Made by a program: the position numbers and the translations under genes
Part shown: positions 54,056 to 61,687 of the stretch, one piece after another
Layout: each line of letters starts with the position of its first letter
Position numbering within the stretch: the stretch's first letter is position 1
Notes under the pieces: generated by a model
Told to the model about the DNA's origin: nothing
The model's database searches: none
The model's input: the letters and a program-made list of their open reading frames with translations, nothing else
Assembly: GCA_965199585.1 (NCBI GenBank)
Contig: CBDASI010000002.1
Location: 2,728,001 to 2,792,000 of the forward strand
Length of the DNA: 64,000 bases
Origin: JAVVHH01 sp965199585
GTDB lineage: Bacteria > Pseudomonadota > Alphaproteobacteria > Acetobacterales > Acetobacteraceae
Reading direction: 5' to 3'

Positions 54056-54940
54056 CTAATTGCCTGCCCGCAGCATCAGCGTCGCCCAATTGCCTTCGGT
54101 GAGGACCCGGTCCAGCCGAAGCCCATGACGCTGATGCGCTGCGAGCACCATCCGGATCTGCTCGACCAGTAAGCCGGCCAGGATCACTGTAGCGCCCTCC
54201 GCCAGTTCCGCGGCGAGATCACCCGCCATCCGACACAGCGGCCGCGCCAAGATGTTGGCCAGCACCAGATCGAACGGAGCCGCCCGCACGATCGCCTGGC
54301 TCCGCCACCCATCCGCCAACTCGACCCGCACCCGGCGACCGACGCCGTTGCGCCAGGCGTTCTCCCGCGACACGCGCACCGACCATGGCTCGATGTCGGT
54401 TGCCAGCACACGCACGTGCAGCAGCTTGGCCGCTGCCATGGCCAGGATCCCCGACCCGGTGCCCAGATCCAACACGCGCCGTGGCCGCCGCCGGGCTGCG
54501 AGTTCGAGCGCACGCAGGCAGCCACGCGTGGACCCATGCTCCCCCGACCCGAACGCCAATCCGGCATCCAGCTCAAGCGTATGGCGTCCCGGCACCACGG
54601 CGTCCGAATGCGTGCCGCGCACCAGGAAGCGTCGCCCCACCAGCTGATCGGGAAACGCCTCCTGCGTCCGCACCAGCCAGCCATCCGCCTCCGTCGGCGT
54701 GCGCACCAGCTCGGGGTGCACCCCCGTCGCCGCCGCGGCCAGCGCCAGCGATCCGCGCAGGGCGCCGTCGTCCTCCGGCACGTCGCGCACGCCCTCGACC
54801 TGCCAGGTCTTCTTGTCCTCGTCGGCCAGGAAGAAGCTGACCGTGTCGCAATGCTCGAGCAGCGCCGCCTCGAACATCTCCAGCGCATCCTCCGGCACCA
54901 CCACCGAGACCGTCTCCAACGGTCCCGCCCGACGCCTCAC
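54056..54940 (-). CDS. prmA: Ribosomal protein L11 methyltransferase
   Basis: The 294-residue protein has an N-terminal substrate-recognition domain and a C-terminal class I methyltransferase. AdoMet motif I is RRVLDLGTGSGILAMAAAKL. The PrmA signature FGSGEHGSTRGCLRAL (usually FGTGxHxTT) and the catalytic-loop-like DLVLANILARPLCRM follow. It trimethylates L11. The GTG start overlaps the helicase stop as GTGA, so it is coupled to uvrD. It converges with the DUF1127 gene end to end. Confidence 0.93.
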   Translation of the reverse strand: MRRRAGPLETVSVVVPEDALEMFEAALLEHCDTVSFFLADEDKKTWQVEGVRDVPEDDGALRGSLALAAAATGVHPELVRTPTEADGWLVRTQEAFPDQLVGRRFLVRGTHSDAVVPGRHTLELDAGLAFGSGEHGSTRGCLRALELAARRRPRRVLDLGTGSGILAMAAAKLLHVRVLATDIEPWSVRVSRENAWRNGVGRRVRVELADGWRSQAIVRAAPFDLVLANILARPLCRMAGDLAAELAEGATVILAGLLVEQIRMVLAAHQRHGLRLDRVLTEGNWATLMLRAGN

Positions 54941-57153
54941 GATGCGAGCTCCACGAACCGGTCCAGCAAGCGCTTCTGCCCGGCCTTTTCGAACAGCACG
55001 TCCAGCCGGTCATCCTCCACGCTCAACACCTCGCCGTAGCCGAACTTCTGATGGAACACCCGCGCCCCCACGGCGATCGTGCTCGTCTGCTTCGGCCGCA
55101 CCGGCGGCTCCCACGGCAGCGCCTCGCCGCTGTGCAGCGCACCCGGGCTGCGCCGCGCCACCAGCGGCCCCGACAGGAAGACGCTCGGCGCCGACATCAT
55201 CTCGCGCCGCTGCGCCGTCCCGGTTCCGGCCCGCTCGATCCACTCCTCCGGCATCTCCTCGATGAATCGGCTCGGAATCGAGCTCTGCCAGTTGGCGTAG
55301 AGCCGCCGATTGGCCGCGAAGCTCACGATCGCCTGCTTGCGCGCCCGGGTCAGCCCGACATAGGCCAGCCGCCGCTCCTCCTCGAGGCCTTTCAACCCGC
55401 CTTCGTCCAACGTCCGCTGGCTCGGGAACAGCCCTTCTTCCCAGCCCGGCAGGAACACCGTGTCGAACTCCAACCCCTTGGCGCCGTGCAGCGTCATCAT
55501 GCTGACCCGCTCGCCCTCCGAGTTGGCATCGTTCTCCATCACCAGCGAGACGTGCTCGAGGAACGTGCCGAGAGTCTCGAAGTCCGCCAGCGCGCGGACC
55601 AACTCTTTCAGGTTGTCCAGCCGCCCCGGCGCGTCCGGCGATTTGTCGGCCTGCCACATGCCGGTGTAGCCGCTCTCGTCGAGCATCGTCGACACCGTGA
55701 CGACGTGCCCATCGCCCTCCAGCCCACGCCGCCAGCGGGCGAGGTCCATGAAGAACACGTTCAGCCCGTCCCGCACCTTGCCCTTCAACACGCCGTTGCT
55801 GGCCAGCTGCGCCGCCGCCAGCGCCAGCGGGATCTCCTGCTCGCGCGCCGCCGCCCGCATCGTTCGCAGCGCCACGTCGCCGACGCCTCGGCGTGGCAGG
55901 TTCACGATGCGCTCGAACGCCAGGTCGTCCTGCGGCTGCGCTAGCACGCGCATGTAGGCGATCGCGTCGCGGATCTCCTGCCGCTCGTAAAACCGCAGCC
56001 CGCCCACGACGCGGTACGGGATGCCGAGCGAGATCATCCGCTCCTCGAACGCCCGCGTCTGCGCCGATGTCCGCACCAGGATCGCCATCTGGCCGATGGA
56101 GTTCTGCTGCCGCTGCAACTGCTCGATCTTCTCGCCGACCATACGGGCCTCCTCGTCGGAGTCCCACAAGCTGACGACCTCGACCTTGTCGCCCGAGGCG
56201 TCGTTGCGTCCGGGCCGCAGCGTCTTGCCGAGTCGCCCTTCGTTATGCGCGATCAGCCCGGCCGCCGCAGCGAGGATTGGCGCCGTCGAGCGATAATTCG
56301 CCTCCAACCGCACCACCACGGCCCCGGGGAAATCCACTTCGAAGCGCAGGATGTTCTCCACCTCCGCGCCGCGCCACGAATAGATCGACTGATCGTCGTC
56401 GCCGACGCAGCAGATGTTGCGATGTCCCTGCGCCAACAGCCGCAGCCAGAGGTATTGCACCACGTTGGTGTCCTGATACTCGTCGACCAGGATGTAACGA
56501 AACCGCCGATGATACTCGGCCAGCACGTCCGGATGAGTGCGGAAGATCTGCACCACGTGCAGCATCAGATCGCCGAAATCGGCGGTGTTGAGCTGCTTCA
56601 GCCGCTCCTGATACGCCGCATACAGGGCCGGCGCGTGGCCGCCGGCATAGTCGCCCGCATCGGCCGCCTTGATCGTCGCCGGCATCTCGCCGCGGTCCTT
56701 CCAGCGCTGAATCATGCCCATCAGCTGGTTCGGCGGCCAGCGCTTGGCGTCCACCTTTTCCGCTTCCAACACTTGCTTGAGCAGCCTTAGCTGATCGTCG
56801 GTGTCCAGGATGGTGAAGTTGGAGGTTAGCCCGACCAGCGGCGCGTGCCGACGCAGCATCCGCGCGCACAGCGCATGGAACGTGCCGAGCCACAATCCTT
56901 CCACCGGTTGCTGAAGAATGGCGCCGACTCGCTCGCGCATCTCGCGCGCCGCCTTGTTGGTGAACGTCACCGCCAGCACCTGGCTCGGAAACGCCCGTTC
57001 GGTGAGTAGGATATGGGCGAACCGCGTGGTCAAAACGCGCGTTTTTCCGGTGCCCGCACCCGCCAGAACCAGCACCGGCCCATCGACGCTCTCGACGGCC
57101 AGCCGCTGTTCGGGGTTCAAGCGGACCAGATAGTCGGTCAGAGCTTCTGGCAA
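54937..57153 (-). CDS. uvrD: ATP-dependent DNA helicase UvrD/PcrA/Rep
   Basis: The 738-residue superfamily 1A helicase has all key motifs: Q-motif LNPEQRLAV, Walker A AGAGTGKTRV (31-40), motif II DEYQDTNVVQYL, motif III GDDDQSIYSWRGA, motif IV EANYRST, motif V TLHGAKGLEF and motif VI YVGLTRARK. The C-terminus carries a PcrA-like tail (VFHQKFGYGEVLSVEDDRLD). It acts in nucleotide excision and mismatch repair. The start appears to be TTG at 57153. It forms an operon with prmA. Confidence 0.95.
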   Translation of the reverse strand: MPEALTDYLVRLNPEQRLAVESVDGPVLVLAGAGTGKTRVLTTRFAHILLTERAFPSQVLAVTFTNKAAREMRERVGAILQQPVEGLWLGTFHALCARMLRRHAPLVGLTSNFTILDTDDQLRLLKQVLEAEKVDAKRWPPNQLMGMIQRWKDRGEMPATIKAADAGDYAGGHAPALYAAYQERLKQLNTADFGDLMLHVVQIFRTHPDVLAEYHRRFRYILVDEYQDTNVVQYLWLRLLAQGHRNICCVGDDDQSIYSWRGAEVENILRFEVDFPGAVVVRLEANYRSTAPILAAAAGLIAHNEGRLGKTLRPGRNDASGDKVEVVSLWDSDEEARMVGEKIEQLQRQQNSIGQMAILVRTSAQTRAFEERMISLGIPYRVVGGLRFYERQEIRDAIAYMRVLAQPQDDLAFERIVNLPRRGVGDVALRTMRAAAREQEIPLALAAAQLASNGVLKGKVRDGLNVFFMDLARWRRGLEGDGHVVTVSTMLDESGYTGMWQADKSPDAPGRLDNLKELVRALADFETLGTFLEHVSLVMENDANSEGERVSMMTLHGAKGLEFDTVFLPGWEEGLFPSQRTLDEGGLKGLEEERRLAYVGLTRARKQAIVSFAANRRLYANWQSSIPSRFIEEMPEEWIERAGTGTAQRREMMSAPSVFLSGPLVARRSPGALHSGEALPWEPPVRPKQTSTIAVGARVFHQKFGYGEVLSVEDDRLDVLFEKAGQKRLLDRFVELAS

Positions 57154-57197
57154 GGTGTCTGGCAGCTTGGCATCACTCCCGCGATATAGAGCGCTTC

Positions 57198-58148
57198 ATG
57201 AATTGGGCCAACCGATCCCTCGCCGTCTTCGCCCGCCATGGCTCGGCGCTGCTCGCCATCGCCATCTTCGGCGGTGCGTTGCTGCCGCCGCTCGCCGCCG
57301 CGGCGCACCCGCTGCTCGGGCCCGTCGTCTTCGGCCTCATGGTGCTCATCTTCCTCCGGGTCGACCTCGGCGCCACGCTCGCGCGCCTGACCAAGCCCGG
57401 TCCCGCCGCCCTCATGGTCGCGGGCGAGTTGATCGTCTCCCCCTTGGTGATGGCCGCGCTGATCGCCCCGTTCCACCTCGACCCCGGTATCGCCGCCGGC
57501 CTCGTCATCTTTGCCGCTGGCTGCGCCGCCACCTCGTCGCCGGCCTTCGCCCGCATGGTCGGCCTCGATGCCGACCTCTCCCTCGTCGTCTCCCTGCTCA
57601 GCACGCTGCTCGTGCCCTTTACCGCGCCGCCGCTCTCCGCCTGGCTCGCCGGGGTGGGCCTGCCGATCGGCACCGGCGCGTTCATGCTCAGGCTGCTCTT
57701 CTACGTCGGGCTGCCCGCGGTGCTATCCCTCGGTATTCGAGCGGTCACTGGCCGCGACGCGCTCGGCCGCTGGGGCGAGGCGGTCGACGGCACACTCGTG
57801 CTGCTGCTGTTCCTCTACGGTTTCGGCGTCATGGACGGACTTCAGGCCCGTATCACGGCCGATCCGGCCTGGGTCGCGACGGCCCTCGTCGCCGCCTTCG
57901 CCGCCAACTACGCCCTGAACGTTCTCACCACGTTGGCGCTGCTGCCGCTCGGCCTGCGCGACGCCGCGTCCGGCGGGCTCATGGCGGGCAACCGCAACAT
58001 GGCTCTCTTCATCGCCGTCCTGCCCAGCAATACCGATCCGCGGCTATCACTGTTCTTCGGCCTCTGCCAGTTCCCGCTCTTCCTCAGTCCGTTCCTGCTG
58101 CGGCCGGTGTACCGACGCTGGGTTTTACCCCGAGCAGATGCGCGATAG
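57198..58148 (+). CDS. Bile acid:sodium symporter-like (BASS family) membrane protein
   Basis: The 316-residue protein has about nine to ten hydrophobic helices and BASS-type features. The FGLMVLIFLRVDLGATLARL repeat and GCAATSSPAFARMVGLDADLS match the crossover region of ASBT homologues. The late GGLMAGNRNMALFIAVLPSN matches the second crossover. It probably takes up an organic anion with Na+. The substrate is unknown. It is divergent from uvrD by 44 bases and overlaps the 3' end of metF on the other strand by 65 bases. Confidence 0.85.
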   Translation: MNWANRSLAVFARHGSALLAIAIFGGALLPPLAAAAHPLLGPVVFGLMVLIFLRVDLGATLARLTKPGPAALMVAGELIVSPLVMAALIAPFHLDPGIAAGLVIFAAGCAATSSPAFARMVGLDADLSLVVSLLSTLLVPFTAPPLSAWLAGVGLPIGTGAFMLRLLFYVGLPAVLSLGIRAVTGRDALGRWGEAVDGTLVLLLFLYGFGVMDGLQARITADPAWVATALVAAFAANYALNVLTTLALLPLGLRDAASGGLMAGNRNMALFIAVLPSNTDPRLSLFFGLCQFPLFLSPFLLRPVYRRWVLPRADAR

Positions 58149-59067
58149 CATAGGTCAGGTCGGCCCGGTTGAGCGTGTAGAAATGGAACTCGTCGACGCC
58201 GTTGGCCTGCAGCAGGCGGACCTGCTCGGCGGCGACGATGGCGGCGATCATGCGGCGCGTCTCCGGGTCGTTCTCGGTGCCGGCAAACAGCTCGCCCATC
58301 CAGTCCGGCACGCTGGTGCCGCACATGGCGCTGAATTTCTTGGCCTGTGCGTAGTTCGTCACCGGCATGATGCCCGGCACGATCGGCGCGGTGATCCCGG
58401 CCGCCAGCGCCCGGTCGAGGAAGCGGAGAAACACCTCGCCATCGAAGAAATATTGGGTGATCGCCCGCGTCGCCCCGGCATCCAGCTTGCGCTTGAGGTT
58501 GTCGATGTCGAGATCGGCGTTCTGTGCCGTCGGATGCGTCTCCGGATACGCGGCGACCGAGATCTCGAAATCGCCGATCCGCTTCAGCCCGGCCACTAGG
58601 TCCGACGCATAGGCATACCCGTCCGGATGCGCCACGTAGTCCTCACCGGCCGGCGCATCGCCGCGTAGCGCCACGATGTGGCGCACGCCGCAGTCCCAAT
58701 AATCCTGTGCCACCGCATCGACCTCGGCCCGCGACGCGCCGATGCAGGTTAGATGCGCCGCCGGGATCAGGCTGGTCTCGCGTACGAGGCGGGTGACAGT
58801 GGAGTGGGTTCGGGCCTGCGTCGTGCCACCGGCGCCATAGGTGACGCTGACGAAGCGGGGTGCCAGCGGTTCGAGTCGGCGAATGCAGGTCCAGAGCTGC
58901 GCCTCGAGCGCGTCGTTCTTGGGCGGGAAGAACTCGAATGACAGCGCCGGCGCTGGAGTCGCGGCCGAGCGCATCGGCAACGGCGCGAAACGCGGCCCGG
59001 TCAGCCAACGCTCGAGCGTCGCTTCCGGCGCGGCGAGCTGGGGAGGGCGAGATGTGAACTGGTTCAT
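58084..59067 (-). CDS. metF: Methylenetetrahydrofolate reductase
   Basis: The 327-residue flavoenzyme reduces 5,10-methylene-THF to 5-methyl-THF for methionine synthesis. Signatures are SFEFFPPKND near the N-terminus (catalytic Glu), VSVTYGAGGTTQ, HLTCIGASRAEVD, VALRGDAPAG (FAD contact) and TQYFFDGEVFLRFLDRA. I prefer the ATG at 59067 to a farther upstream TTG because the family starts close to this point. The C-terminal end overlaps the convergent BASS gene. Confidence 0.94.
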   Translation of the reverse strand: MNQFTSRPPQLAAPEATLERWLTGPRFAPLPMRSAATPAPALSFEFFPPKNDALEAQLWTCIRRLEPLAPRFVSVTYGAGGTTQARTHSTVTRLVRETSLIPAAHLTCIGASRAEVDAVAQDYWDCGVRHIVALRGDAPAGEDYVAHPDGYAYASDLVAGLKRIGDFEISVAAYPETHPTAQNADLDIDNLKRKLDAGATRAITQYFFDGEVFLRFLDRALAAGITAPIVPGIMPVTNYAQAKKFSAMCGTSVPDWMGELFAGTENDPETRRMIAAIVAAEQVRLLQANGVDEFHFYTLNRADLTYAIAHLLGVKPSVGTPAAAGTD

Positions 59068-59239
59068 CGGACTGTTACCCGGGTTGTGACGTGCGCCGTT
59101 TTCGCGATCAAACAGAGTATAAGCCTTCCCGCCGCTTTCGCCACGCTGTCCGTCAATGTTGTGTTCAGGGTTGGGCGCTAGCATAAAGGGGACATCGCCC
59201 GATCAACGGTGCCCGGTTAACGACGTAAGAGGAATGACG

Positions 59240-60001
59240 ATGGGTTGGGTTCTGCCCCGGGTTTTTTTAGCGGCCACGATCTTCGGTCTCGGCGCCTGCG
59301 CCACGAAGCCGGCGCCGAACGATCAGCTCGCGCTGGCTGAGTACAACGAGGCGAACGATCCGTTCGAGCCGACCAACCGCTTCTTCTATCGGGTCAACGA
59401 CGGCATCGACACCTACGCGCTTCGCCCCGCCGCGGTGGCCTACCGCGCCGTCGTGCCGGGTGCCGTGCGGCGCCCGATCCACAACCTGCTGTCCAACATG
59501 GCCAGCCCGGTGATCTTCGCCAACGACGTCTTCCAGACCCGGTCCCAGCGCGCCGGCACCACGATGATGCGCTTCCTGATTAACACCACCGCCGGCGTCG
59601 GCGGCCTGTTCGATGTCGCGGCCCACCTTGGCTACCCGTCGCACGATGCCGATTTCGGCGAGACGCTGGCGCTGTGGGGCGTGGGCGGCGATCCGTTCCT
59701 GTTCCTGCCGATCCTCGGCCCGAGCAACCCGCGGGACCTGTCCGGCTTCGCCGGCAACATCGTGCTGGACCCGCTGACCTGGGCCAGCTTCGGCGGCAGC
59801 GCCACGCTCGGCTACAGCCGCTACGCCCTGACCGCGCTGGATACCCGCGAGCGGAACATCGACGTGATCGACTCGATCAAAAAGACCGCATTGGATCCCT
59901 ACGCGACGTTCCGCAGCCTATATCGTCAGAACCGGGCCGCCGAGATCGAGAAGATCCGCGTGGACGACAAGACCACGATCCCGGCCTGGTTCAGCCGCTA
60001 G
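59240..60001 (+). CDS. mlaA: MlaA (VacJ) family lipoprotein
   Basis: The 253-residue protein has a lipoprotein signal (MGWVLPRVFLAATIFGLGAC; lipobox LGAC) and the MlaA core (DPFEPTNRFFYRVNDGID, FLINTTAGVGGLFD). DFGETLALWGVGGDPFLFLP and GPSNPRDLSG are also present. In the outer membrane MlaA removes mislocalised phospholipids and passes them to MlaC. AGAGGA gives good spacing to the ATG at 59240, with another ATG two codons earlier. mlaC follows after 10 bases; the MlaEFD ABC core is absent from the window. Confidence 0.94.
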   Translation: MGWVLPRVFLAATIFGLGACATKPAPNDQLALAEYNEANDPFEPTNRFFYRVNDGIDTYALRPAAVAYRAVVPGAVRRPIHNLLSNMASPVIFANDVFQTRSQRAGTTMMRFLINTTAGVGGLFDVAAHLGYPSHDADFGETLALWGVGGDPFLFLPILGPSNPRDLSGFAGNIVLDPLTWASFGGSATLGYSRYALTALDTRERNIDVIDSIKKTALDPYATFRSLYRQNRAAEIEKIRVDDKTTIPAWFSR

Positions 60002-60011
60002 AGAGTATCGC

Positions 60012-60623
60012 ATGTCCCTCATCACACGCCGCGCTGTCCTGTTGACCTCCGCGTCGGCTCTGCTGCTTTCCGTCACGCCCATGCGCGCCTGGGCCCAGGC
60101 AGACCGCTCGGCCGAGGCCAGCCGCTTCATCGAACAATTCGGCAGTCAGCTCGTCGGCATCGTCAACGCCGACGAGTCGCTGGACCGCAAGCGCCAGCAA
60201 ATGCAGCCCCTCGTCGAGCAGGCCTTGGCCGTGAACGACATCGGAGTCTTCGTCCTGGGCCGCTACTGGCGGATCGCCACGCCGGCCCAGCAGCAGCGCT
60301 TCATCCAGCTATTCCACGCGGTGCTGGTCAACACCATCACCAGCAAGCTCGGTGACTTCCGCGGCGTCGCCTTCCGCCTGACGCAGACCACGATGCGCGA
60401 CGGCGACTACCTCGTCGGCACGCTGATCAGCCGCCCGAATCAACAGCCCAACAACGCGCAATGGGTGGTCAGCTTCCAATCCGGCCGCCCCGCCGTCGTC
60501 GACGTCCTGGCCGAAGGCACCAGCCTACGCCTGACCCAGCGATCCGACTACGCCGCCTTCATCTCGCGCAACAACAACAACGTCGACGCCTTGCTCAACG
60601 CGCTCGAGCGACAAGCGAGCTGA
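60012..60623 (+). CDS. mlaC: MlaC-like periplasmic phospholipid-binding protein
   Basis: The 203-residue protein has a Tat-like signal peptide (MSLITRRAVLLTSASALLLS, cleavage after WAQ/A). The Ttg2D/MlaC fold follows, with LGRYWRIATPAQQQRFIQLF and QWVVSFQSGRPAVVDVLAEG. MlaC shuttles phospholipid between MlaA and the inner-membrane MlaFEDB complex. It directly follows mlaA on the same strand. A GC-rich hairpin lies after its stop. Confidence 0.92.
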   Translation: MSLITRRAVLLTSASALLLSVTPMRAWAQADRSAEASRFIEQFGSQLVGIVNADESLDRKRQQMQPLVEQALAVNDIGVFVLGRYWRIATPAQQQRFIQLFHAVLVNTITSKLGDFRGVAFRLTQTTMRDGDYLVGTLISRPNQQPNNAQWVVSFQSGRPAVVDVLAEGTSLRLTQRSDYAAFISRNNNNVDALLNALERQAS

Positions 60624-60628
60624 CACTG

Positions 60629-60651
60629 GCGGCCGGGTCCGACCCGGCCGC
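60629..60651. terminator. Hairpin after mlaC, between convergent genes
   Basis: GCGGCCGGGTC and GACCCGGCCGC form a perfect 11-bp inverted repeat around a single C, followed by TTCT. It separates mlaC from the end of the convergent TAXI gene. The likely use is termination of mlaAC. Confidence 0.55.
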
Positions 60652-60653
60652 TT

Positions 60654-61685
60654 CTACTTCGGCGCCTCGATCGGCGTCGATCCATGGCGCTGTAGCCAAA
60701 CCTGCGCCTCGCGGAACCGGCTCCATCCGGGGACTTGCGCCGTCAGGCTGACCTGCTTCCACTTCGGATGCCGGCCCGGCTGTTGCAGCTCGGATAGATT
60801 ATCGAAAAATGCAGTGACGAAGCGGGACAGCCGGGTGAACCGCTCAGAGCCGGGCTGCCAGTTGTAGACCGCCATGACGGCGCCGACCGCGACGGTCTCG
60901 ACCGAACCGTCATCGCCGATCAGGGCGGGGTAGTCGGCATGGGTGAGGCGAGAGGGCAGGTAGGTCTGTAGCAGTGCCGGGTTGAGCGGCAGCGACAGGA
61001 AGTGCAGCCCGCTCGTCCCGACGTCGGAGAACAGCCGGGCGGGCTTGCCGGTGACGTAAACCAGCGCATCGATCTCGCCACGCTTCATTTCCGCCAGCGC
61101 CGTCTCCGGATCATCGTTGATGATGGTCGGCTGCACGCCGAGTGCGGCGAAGATGACGGACGCCGTCAGCGCCGTGCCGCTCCCCTTGGCATCCACGGCG
61201 ACGCGCAGGCCGGTGAGGTCGGTGACGCTGGCGACCTCGGTGCGGGCGAGGATGTGCACTTCCTCGTCGTACAGCTTGGCCAGGTAGGAGATGTTGTTGG
61301 TCAGCCCGATCAGCCCCGGCTTCTGCCGCAGGTAGGACAACACATCGGATTGCACGATGCCGATATCGACGTCGCGCACATTCAGGATGTCCGAGATGTT
61401 CTGCAGCGATCCCTTGCCGACGATCGGCAATACGCGGAAATCCGGCACCTTGGCGCTGAACACGCTGGCGATGTCAGCGGCGATCCGGATGTATGTCCCG
61501 GACAGGCCGCCCGAGATGATGCCGAGAACGGCCGTCGGCATCACCACCTGCGTATCCGGGATTACCGGCAGCGCATTGCGCGGTTGTGGCGGCAAGAACT
61601 CGCGGGCCACGGCAGGGCCAATTGCCATCGGGCCGGTCAGCGAGAGGCTTAGGAGGCAGGCGCACGCTAGGGTTTGGAGTCGCAA
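60654..61685 (-). CDS. TAXI family (TRAP-type) solute-binding protein
   Basis: The 343-residue protein has a signal peptide (about 1-28; LACACLLSLSLTGPM, cleavage near AVA). The TAXI fold follows, with GIISGGLSGTYIRIAADIAS, GSLQNISDILNVRDVDIGIV, VAVDAKGSGTALTASVIF and GEIDALVYVTGKPARLF. TAXI proteins bind organic acids or amino acids for TRAP transporters. Here no TRAP membrane protein is nearby. I propose TTG at 61685, two bases after the ATPase stop, with AAGGA at eight-base spacing. That makes it tightly coupled to the AAA-Sel1 gene. A sensory rather than transport role is possible. Confidence 0.87.
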   Translation of the reverse strand: MRLQTLACACLLSLSLTGPMAIGPAVAREFLPPQPRNALPVIPDTQVVMPTAVLGIISGGLSGTYIRIAADIASVFSAKVPDFRVLPIVGKGSLQNISDILNVRDVDIGIVQSDVLSYLRQKPGLIGLTNNISYLAKLYDEEVHILARTEVASVTDLTGLRVAVDAKGSGTALTASVIFAALGVQPTIINDDPETALAEMKRGEIDALVYVTGKPARLFSDVGTSGLHFLSLPLNPALLQTYLPSRLTHADYPALIGDDGSVETVAVGAVMAVYNWQPGSERFTRLSRFVTAFFDNLSELQQPGRHPKWKQVSLTAQVPGWSRFREAQVWLQRHGSTPIEAPK

Positions 61686-61687
61686 AT

